Assembly: GCA_026545225.1 (NCBI GenBank)
Contig: CM048846.1
Span: forward strand, 14,843,975-14,907,974
Origin: Cornus controversa
Lineage: Eukaryota; Streptophyta; Magnoliopsida; Cornales; Cornaceae
DNA: 64,000 bases
Direction: 5' to 3'
Below are positions 56,197 to 64,000 of the stretch, piece by piece; the stretch's first letter is position 1; every line of letters starts with the position of its first letter. Both the position numbers and the translations under genes were made by a program. Under the pieces are notes generated by a model. It saw only the letters and a list, made by a program, of their open reading frames with translations. It made no database searches and was not told where the DNA came from.

Positions 56197-57352
56197 TCAA
56201 GCAAAAATCTCCTCAGTGGGCTTGGCTTTCTCATCGTCTTGCAACTGTTTTTCTTTGGCTAGCTTCTTAAGCCTATCAAACTCAATGGTCTTGCTCATAT
56301 TCCTCCTGTACATCTCTGTGAAGGGGATAGGCTCATCCAACACTGGTTTCTCTCCCTCTCTGATGTTGAGTGGGTACACTAGTGCCTCTGGTGCTGGGTA
56401 CAGGAACGTGGCAATGGATAACCTGCTGCAGTTTTGAGTTTACTATGGCTTGGTGATCAGCATTCTTGAACCTCCCATTGCTTAGATACTATTCAAATTG
56501 TGAAATCCAAATAACAATTTAAGTGTGTTTTTCATACATAGATTTGTATACATGCACTAACAGAATTGCTTGCTCTATATATCAACCTGACTATATGGAA
56601 TCAATAATATGAAAGAATTTTACTATCTATCATTCTTAATTTTGCATGTGCTTAAAATAATTATTTGAGCATTAAATCTATTAAAGAAATGATCACCATT
56701 ATGAGCAATGTGGACATTCTGATTAAACAATTCCATATTGTGTAGGAAAATGACAAGTTATAAAGTCCTCTTTCATGATTAATTTTTTAAATGCAGACAC
56801 CTAATTTTCTTAACCATAGCCAAAGGTATGAATATTCTCAATTAATAGATAAAGGTTATTATACTTACATGACCATGATCTCCAATGTTGACAACAAAAG
56901 CTCCCTCCATAGGCTGAACGGTGATCCAATTCTTCCCACCATTCTTGGTGGCTTGAAGTCCCCCGACTTGGTCCTGCAACAAAATGGTGATGGTCCCGAT
57001 ATCGGTGTAGCGCTTAAGCCCGAGAGTGAGGTCTGGCTGTGGACACTTTGGGTAGAAATGAACCAACACTTTTTGGTGCATGTCCCCGCAGGGCTTCTTC
57101 AACGCCTCCTTCTCCAAACCCATGGCCTCCGATAACACCTCCAGCAACTTGCACGCCAGCTCCATCAACTTCTCGCTGTACTTCTCCGTCACCGCTCTCC
57201 AGCCCTCCGGCTTGTCTGGCCACCTCGTGTAGTCCTTTGTCCGAATTGGATAGAAGTATCTCACATACTCACGCCAGTCCTCCACTGCTTCTCTCTGCAA
57301 ATCAACCATTTCTAATGAATTTCTATCATGAATGACGTGGGAGGTGATAAAA

Positions 57353-57686
57353 GAGAAATGCTAAACCTCATGAAATTATTTCATAAATTTGTATCATGAA
57401 TGATGTGGCAGATAACGTGGAGAGTTAGTATTGATGGGATAAAGTGATAATATCATGGGACTCTGTATATGGGGGGAATTCCACCAATAATAACTCTCCA
57501 TGTTACCTGCCACATCATTCATGATACAAATTCATGAAATAATTTCATGACGTGTAGCATTACTCGAGATAAAATCATTGAGATTCCATGTATGGAGGGA
57601 ATTCCACCAATACTAACTCACCATTTAATTGCCACATCATTCATGATAAAAATTCATAAAATAATTCATGATGTGTAGCATTGCTC
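57353..57686. mobile_element. Mutator-like MITE in F3H intron 1
   Basis: Left end gagaaatgctaaacctcatg; right end on the other strand gagcaatgctacacatcatg. Inward, both arms carry a tatcatgaatgatgtggc-type block and a ggaattccaccaat block. A third partial arm lies in the middle (about 57495-57570). The ends match the MITE at 26764-27504. No clean 9-bp duplication was seen, possibly because of nesting or rearrangement. Confidence 0.65.
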
Positions 57687-57697
57687 TTCTAATTAAT

Positions 57698-57731
<34 letters not shown>

Positions 57732-59480
57732 TAAATTTTGTGGTAAAAATAATCATTAAATTGATATCATGTTTAAGACCACAAGATTTCATGATATTTG
57801 GATTTTGAAATAAAATTCGAATTAGAGTGATAATTTTGAAAAAGAATTGGATTTAAAGGAATTTTAAATGACAATATACTATTTTGCTTTGGAATATTAT
57901 AGAAAAATAGTTGAATTTCATGAAATTAGAAAACCACTAATACTACATTATAAATTAAGATCGATAGAAAATTAATTTAAAATTTGAAGTAACACAATTC
58001 AAAATTTCAGTTTCAAACGTGTGAATTTCATGAAGCTAACATCATCCACAATGTCAACTGTGAGGTGTCGATTCCATTATTCCATACATTAGTATAAATA
58101 TTAAAAATCCAAAATTATTCTAAAGCTCTGTTTCCACCCGAAATGAGATTTTGGTGTCACGCCTGACAAATAAGTTAAAAGAAATACTTGGCCGCATCAA
58201 GCAAACTAGGGGTAAGATTGTAAAAATCAAATGTGTTTTCAAGTCAATAAGGCCTTGCAAAGTTAGAAGGACATTTACTTAGGACCACTGTTGGTTACAA
58301 CTAAAATCTCAAAGCTTGTCATATTCCTACACGTGTTGAAGATTAGTATCTCTAAACCTAATGATCAAGCTGACAAGGTAATCAAAGTATTTAATGCTCT
58401 GATATCAAAAATATTATATGGATGATTACTTAAGCCAAAGATACACTTCCCTTTGCATTTAGAGCCTTCATTTACTGTTTTCAGTCATTTAATTCCAGTA
58501 TTTTAATATCATAGTCATTTGTTAATGAAACTTGTCATTTAAAAAAAGAAAAAATTTTGTTTTTCAGTGTTCATGTGTATCTAGGACTGTAGCTTTACTA
58601 TACTTGCAAACTGTAATCGATCATCATTAGACATTTAATCTTAATGATGAGAAAATTACACTTATTTTCTTCATCATCATCTTTATTTTAATCTCATATG
58701 AGTAACATGAATTATCTTTCCAAACTTTTCTATTATATGTCAATTCACATATTATATTTAACCTTTTAAAATTATTTTTAATAATCTCATCCCATGTTAA
58801 TTTTTGGTCGCCATCTCCGCCTCTTACCTTCTAAAACAACTAGTTTTTCTTTTTTGACCAACGCATCACTAGGTCTCCAATATATATGTTCAAACTATCT
58901 AAGTCTATTCTCTTGAATTTTCTCACTAATGGATGCTACACCTAATTTTTCTCTCACATTTTTATTAGTAACCGTATCTCTTCTAGTTACTCCACTAATC
59001 TATCTTAACATTTTTATTTTTGCTACCTAAATGCGTTGTTCTTGTTTCTTTTCTATGTGTCAATACTTCGCTCCATACAACATAGTTGGTCTAATAACAG
59101 TTCTATATAATTTTTCCTATAGCTTTTGTGTTTTTATTTTATCACATTAAATCCCACTAGCTTGTCTCTATTTTGTCCAACCTGCTCCACTTCTACTAGT
59201 TACATTACTAAATTATTATATATCTAATCTCTCTATCCTTTTGTATTATCGGTCTTAGATACCAAAAGTGCTTGTTTTGAATAATCTTTTGGTTTTCAAG
59301 TGCTATTTTATATTGTCTATATTTGAATCTTGATTAAATTTGCACTATATATACTTGATTTTAGTTCAACTAATTCTCAATCATTTCAATTTTAATTTGG
59401 AATTCTTTTATTATTTCATCTAAGATTATTGCAAATAGATATGGGCTTAACACCGATCCTTCGTGCAATCCCACGTTTAT

Positions 59481-60047
59481 TGTACTAATCCTTGTGAACG
59501 GGTGTGAGTAGGAGGGTGCGAAGACAGACACTAGGCTGAGCTACCACACTGATAGGGTATAGGATGCGCAATCTCACGTCGCCTGGGTGTGGAAAAGGGG
59601 ATGCCCTTATATGTATTATGTTCTCTTCAAATGGTATGAGGCCTTTTGGGGTAAAATCGAATAGCAAAATCGTGCGAGTTAGGCCCAAAGCGGACAATAT
59701 CATACCATGTGTTGGAGCGTGGTATTACAGTTGGTATCAAAGCCTGAACCCAGCCGGAAGTGTGCCAACGAGAACGTTGGGCCTCGTAGGGGGTGGATTG
59801 TAGTAACCCTTATGGAAGGGTGTGAATGGGCGGGTACAAAGGTAGACATTGGGCTGAGCTACCACATTGACAGGATATAGGGTGCTCAATCTCCCATCGC
59901 CTGGGTGTGAAAAAAGGAATGTGCTTATATGTAGTATGTTCTCTTCAAATGGTATGAGGCCTTTTTGGATAAAACCCAAAAGCAAAATCTTGCGGACTAG
60001 GCCCAAAGAGGACAATATCATACTATGTGTTGGAGCGGGGTATTACA
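59481..60047 (+). mobile_element. TRIM (terminal-repeat retrotransposon in miniature), 567 bp
   Basis: Two direct LTRs of exactly 249 bp, 59481-59729 and 59799-60047, each starting TGTA and ending GGTATTACA. The 69-bp interior begins with a primer-binding site TGGTATCAAAGCC (59732-59744), complementary to initiator tRNA-Met with one mismatch. It ends with a purine-rich gtagggggtggat before the 3' LTR. Flanks tttat and ttaat match at four of five bases. There is no coding capacity. It has inserted into the reverse transcriptase region of the LINE. The LTRs have no 5S rRNA-like sequence, so it is not a Cassandra element. Confidence 0.9.
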
Positions 60048-61079
60048 TTAATGAAAAACTCACTAATCTCACTACATATGATACGAACTTTAGTTTGTGT
60101 ATTTATATAAATATCTCGGATATTTTTTATGATTTGTAAGGGAATTTGTTTTTTTTGTAGGGCCCATCAAATAATATTTCTCGAGATCTTATCGTATGCT
60201 TTTTCTAAATAAATAAAAACCATATGTAAGTCTTGTTGCTTACTCCTACATTCTTCAACTACTTGCCTAAGTAAGTAAAAAGCTTCCATTGTTGTTCTCC
60301 CTGGCATGAATCCGAATTGGTTATCGGATACCGTAGATTATTTCCTTAGTCTTTGTTCTAAATTATCATTTTCCAATAAAAATGTATGACTCGTTAATTT
60401 AATTCTTCTATACTTGTCACAATTTTGTATATCCCTTTTATTTTTGTAAATTAATACTATTGTACTCTGTCTCCACTCATTTGGGATCTTGCCTTGTTTT
60501 AGGATGTTATTAAATAATTTTGTTAACCATTCAATTCTTATATTTTCTAATGTTCTCCAAGCCTCTATGGGTATGTTATTCGGGCCTACTTCATTATTAG
60601 TCCCCATCTTCTTAAGTGTGTCATTTACCTCCTTGTTGGTGACTTTATTTATTATTTATATGTTAAGTTCATTTTCTTCTACTTCTTCTTTAGGGTATTC
60701 CTCATTTAAAATATTTTAAAAATAATTATTCCATTTAGTTAATATATCACTTTCTTTAACTAATATTGTGTTATCTATGTCCTTGATACATTTAATTTGG
60801 TTTACTTCTTTAGTTGATCTATCTCGATTCTTTGTTTGCGATGTTGGTTTGTGAGCTAGGCTCTCCCCAAGAAGTACTTTACAATATTTACATGAGGCTC
60901 ATTCCATTCTTCTAGAAGCAATAATCAATTTGTGTTCTACTTATTCCAATTTTAAATGTTATTAGGTGTTTTTCTCTTTTTTTAAAAGAAAGTGTTAGCT
61001 ATCGCTAAGTCATATGCTTTTGCAAAGTTTAAAAGTGTTTATCCTATTTCATTACGCTCTCCAAAACCATATCCTCCAT

Positions 61080-62550
61080 TAAGGCTGCACAAAAAATTCA
61101 TTAATCTGTGAATCCAATCCAATCTGATCCGATCCGTGCAGATTGGATCGGATTACGTGTTAGATTATATATTTTTTCCTAATAGATTGCTTACATTTTT
61201 TCTTAAACCATCTAGGATTAGGATTTTTTGTCTCGTAAGTTTACTTAGCCTCCAAGATTATGTACCTATAAATAGGGTTTTATGTATTGTTCATTAATAT
61301 CAAGACATATCAATTTAAATCAATACAATTTTTTTTTATTTCTAACATGGTATCAGAGTTATGGTTTTAAAACTCTTATTTTTCTTATTTCGCTTAATTG
61401 TTCTCATCACCAAAAGAGAACTATTTTCTATTTGGTGCCGAAAATCCATCTTTTGAAACTTTTTTTGATCTTCTTAATATATCAGAACAAAGCCCTCGAC
61501 TAGACGATCAAGATGCCGCAAAATTTAGCCTGAATGGAGCCTCCACACGCCCCCACGCACTGCCAAAGTCCTCTATTTTTTTCCCAGCGTCTCCACACTC
61601 CAACACACGCTGCCACACGCCTCTACTCGCCTCCACGGGCCAGCAAGTGTCTTCACGCGCTGCCACGTGCGCCAAGTCATCGCTAACTCAACATCCAGTG
61701 ACATATCATCTGCCACGTCGACAACCACTATTGGTAACATCACCAGATTACTTTCACGGGCCATAACATATGTGTGTCAAAGTTTCTCATTTCAACAAGC
61801 TTCGTTTTTTATTTTCAAATCAGTTTTCACTCCAACGAGCTATTTTCGGTCTTTCTAGCTCTTTTGCAGCTTTTTTATATGTGTTCATAGTCACAGTTGG
61901 TTACATCACCAGATCATTTTCGCGAGCTGCATTCAAGATTTTGTTTCCAAACTCAAGTTGGCTTCATATGACTCACCTGAGTTTGCAGGAGGCTGTTAGA
62001 TTATAAATTTCCTATTATAGATTATATATCTTTTCGTAATAGGTTTCTTACACTTTCTCCTAAACCATTTAGGACTAGGATTTCTTATCTCCTAAGTTTA
62101 CTTAGTCTCCAAGATTATGTGTCTATAAATAGGCTTTTATGTATTATTCATTAATATCAAGACATATCAATTTAAATTAATATAATTTTTCTTTATTTAT
62201 AACATTAAGGATGGGGGGGGGGGGTTGTTAGAAATTCGATACGATTCGTGACAAACCATTAAAATTTATAATATTTATTATATATATCTATATAATTATA
62301 TCTTATAACTTTTAATAATATTATTAAAATATCTTATATCTTTTATGCTAAAAAATTGTTATTGAGCCCTAGTTAAAAAATAATTATATTAGGTTGTTTA
62401 GATTAAGTCCAATTCGTCAATCTGATCCGATCCAATATATTATTTTACGGATCGAATTGAGTCTTTCCCACGGATCGAATTGTATATTCACCAATCCGTA
62501 AAACGTGAATCGGATTAGAATTATGCCTAATCTGATTTGTGGTCACTCCA
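61080..62550. mobile_element. hAT-like non-autonomous element inserted in the LINE
   Basis: Left end taaggctgcacaaaaaattc; right end on the other strand tggagtgaccacaaatcaga. Flanked by tcctccat on both sides (61072-61079 and 62551-62558), a perfect 8-bp duplication. The LINE endonuclease reading frame is restored conceptually across it (GGYGFGERN on one side, upstream sequence on the other). Subterminal 'gatccgatccg' phrases are inverted. It hosts a mini LTR element. Confidence 0.7.
61158..62204 (+). mobile_element. Small non-autonomous LTR element, 1047 bp
   Basis: Direct LTRs 61158-61347 (190 bp) and 61994-62204 (211 bp), beginning TGTTAGATTATA and ending TAACA, with ctataaatagg as a TATA-type promoter motif in each. 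The primer-binding site TGGTATCAGAG follows the left LTR immediately (61348-61358). Flanks ttacg and ttaag match at four of five bases. The interior (646 bp) keeps a 122-codon open frame at 61398-61766 starting MFSSPKENYF with no recognised domain. The LTR style resembles copia elements. No pol is present. Confidence 0.85.
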
Positions 62551-63560
62551 TCCTCCATGTCTATTTAAATTAAAATGCCCTAAAAATATACTTTCATGAT
62601 TAAGTATAGATTGTATCAATTTATCAAACGATTCCCATAAGAGTTTTTTTGTATTGTCATCTAATGCTCCTTAAGTAGCATAGCCACTTACTATGTTCAA
62701 AATATATTCGTCTACGAGAATTTTAACACTTATTAATCTATTCCCTTGTATTCTCACATCTATTACTTTATCTCTTATGTAATGATCTACTTTATCTCTT
62801 ATGCAATCATCTACTAATTGGTTTGTTATATATCTTCCCCTCTTGAGTAGAGAGTTTATATCTTTCTCTCATTTCTCTAGCTTTTTCAACTTTTCATTTT
62901 GTCTTTTGTAAGCAAATAATGTTTACTTTTATTTGTTTCAAGGTATCTCTCTCTCTCTTCGTCTTTCTTTCTTAACTTAAAATATATATATATAATTCAT
63001 AAAAATAACGCGCAAGTAAAACCTCCAAGATGGAAGTGACGTGCTTACACTGGACAATTGTCCCAAGTCAAATAACATTGAAGATGACGAAGAATGTCAC
63101 GGTCATGAGTCATGACAACTAGGAATACTTGCGGTCGGTAAAAGCTTGAAAGTCCTGGCACGCCTCCAACAGAAAAATTATACTGTAACAAATACGAAAT
63201 GCATACCTGTAGATGGCTCGAGACGGTGAAACCGCCAATCTTGCTACCGGACATGTCGAACCGGAGCTTCTCCTCCGGAGGCAAAGCGAAGAACTCTCGA
63301 GCAAGGCGAGTCATATCAGAGATAAGCTCGGTATTGACGCCGTGATCAACCACCTGAAATATCCCCCAGTCTTCACAAGCCTCCACAATTCTCTTACATA
63401 TCTCCGCTCTCGGGCCATCAACGTCGTCGTTGTCGTCGATTCCTTCCAAAGATATCACCGGAATTTCGTTGCTGCATTGGTTGTAAACCACTTTGGGACG
63501 CAAGCTCTGCTGCAGTGTCTTCTCCTCCGCCAGAGCCGTTAGTGTCGAAGGTAGTGCCAT

Positions 63561-64000
63561 TTTCGCTTATCCTCTCACTCTCTCTCTCTGTCATATGTGT
63601 ATATACATATTTTCTTTTCTCTCACCATATTGGCTGTATCTGGCGAAAGGTACTCAGTGTAGTATGAGGTCCAGTGAGTGGGTAGCAAAGGACTATCTCT
63701 TACTTTTCACTAGGGTGCAACTTGGATTGGGCAATCCGAATTCAACCCGAGCCCAGCCTGATTTTTTACGAGCTTGATCAACTATTTTTACAATTAGGGT
63801 TGAGCTTGAGTTGAAAAACTCCAACCCGAACTTAATTAGGGTTGAGGTGCCAACAACCCGAGCCCAACCCGAACCCGAATTGTAATATTATTTTTATATA
63901 TATTTTTTATTTTAAATATATTATATATAATATTCAAATTGTGATAACCTTTTTCTTTTCAATTTCCTTTATTTAAATCTTGATTTATTGTATGTTAACA
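63561..64000. other. Upstream flank of F3H with a GA tract and hAT-like relic
   Basis: On the minus strand a GA-rich tract (63592-63576) lies just before the F3H ATG. From about 63712 the plus strand reads agggtgcaacttggattggg followed by repeated 'aacccgagccc' phrases. These match the hAT-like relics at 23.2, 24.5 and 44.3 kb. No gene is present to the window end. Confidence 0.45.

Larger units (their letters stand above)
58660..62940 (-). mobile_element. RTE-type LINE remnant in F3H intron 1, split by insertions
   Basis: Minus-strand LINE in the same orientation as F3H. The order of pieces is 5' to 3' on the minus strand. First, an endonuclease region (about 62940-62560) with phrases such as VDDCIRDKV and DVRIQGNRLISVKIL. 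Next, GYGFGERNEIG near 61075-61040, immediately beyond the hAT-like insertion. Then reverse transcriptase (60607-60338) reading GPNNIPIEAWRTLENIRIEW, LTKLFNNILKQGKIPNEWRQ and YKNKRDIQNCDKYRRIKL. The RT core is cut by the TRIM at 60047-59481 and resumes with VGLHEGSVLSPYLFAIILD-type text near 59480-59410. A 3' tail ends near 58665 with a GAT repeat, as in plant RTE elements. Many stops and frameshifts make it inactive. Confidence 0.8.
56197..63560 (-). pseudogene. F3H: Flavanone 3-hydroxylase (naringenin 3-dioxygenase), probably inactive
   Basis: F3H is a cytosolic 2-oxoglutarate/Fe(II) dioxygenase converting flavanones to dihydroflavonols in the flavonol, anthocyanin and tannin pathway. Exons, minus strand: 63560-63207, 57294-56869, 56488-56197, all phase 0 with GT-AG introns. 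The three-exon pattern is typical of the family, and the length (about 356 codons after allowing for the extra base) is normal. Diagnostic stretches: [51 protein letters not shown]-like [25 protein letters not shown] and the C-terminal half [17 protein letters not shown]. Defects: (1) the iron-binding HTD is YTD (Tyr214, codon 57009-57007), followed by Ile instead of Pro; (2) one extra base in a run at 56432-56435 shifts the frame, giving a stop at 56335-56333 and losing the conserved RxS that binds 2-oxoglutarate; (3) one residue is missing in the YFSYP block. Intron 1 is 5912 bp of nested transposons. The CCAAT (63633-63629) and TATA-like (about 63606-63600) motifs upstream are weak evidence. 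Confidence 0.9.

Noticed and set aside
59481-60047. Cassandra element (TRIM with 5S rRNA in its LTRs)
   Set aside because: The LTRs contain no 5S rRNA-like internal promoter sequence.

Overview
The window is nuclear DNA of a seed plant, most likely a eudicot. The evidence is GT-AG introns, two recognisable plant genes with plant-style exon structure, plant LTR retrotransposons primed by initiator tRNA-Met, RTE-type LINE remnants, and hAT, Mutator-like and Harbinger-like elements in very AT-rich intergenic DNA full of TA, AAT, CA and GA microsatellites. No species name can be justified from the sequence alone.

Only two protein-coding loci of host type are convincing, both on the minus strand. 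(1) An intact 12-exon calcium-dependent protein kinase gene at 13261-21033 encodes 568 residues, of the CPK16/CPK18/CPK28 type. All kinase motifs, all four EF-hands and an N-terminal myristoylation/palmitoylation motif are present. (2) A three-exon flavanone 3-hydroxylase (naringenin 3-dioxygenase) locus at 56197-63560 looks dead: the first iron-binding His of the HxD motif is Tyr, and a one-base insertion in exon 3 breaks the frame. Its first intron has swollen to 5.9 kb with transposons nested four deep.

Everything else is repeats. From the left: a copia-derived tandem array with AAT microsatellites (1.4-4.3 kb); AT-rich DNA with a Tourist-like MITE and tandem duplications (4.3-10.3 kb); a Harbinger-like element carrying a GGT array (10.4-11.3 kb); a fold-back element (11.9-12.5 kb); the kinase gene; a second fold-back element (21.8-22.5 kb); a mosaic of local segmental duplications (22.7-35 kb) that includes a copy of kinase intron 6, a gag-only chromovirus-like LTR element with an identifiable empty-site paralogue, and a hAT relic with a perfect 8-bp duplication; a 7.7-kb gag-only LTR element with long LTRs (36.6-44.3 kb); AT-rich DNA with a TA/GA hairpin (44.3-49 kb); another Harbinger-like element; two minisatellite regions (50.7-52.0 and 53.0-53.7 kb) flanking a FAR1-like remnant; and the F3H locus.

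The two genes are not obviously functionally linked. I found no sign of a new multi-gene system. The most informative features are the decayed F3H gene, the nested insertions in its intron (including a 567-bp TRIM with two 249-bp LTRs), and the duplication mosaic upstream of the kinase, which allows several insertions to be put in order.
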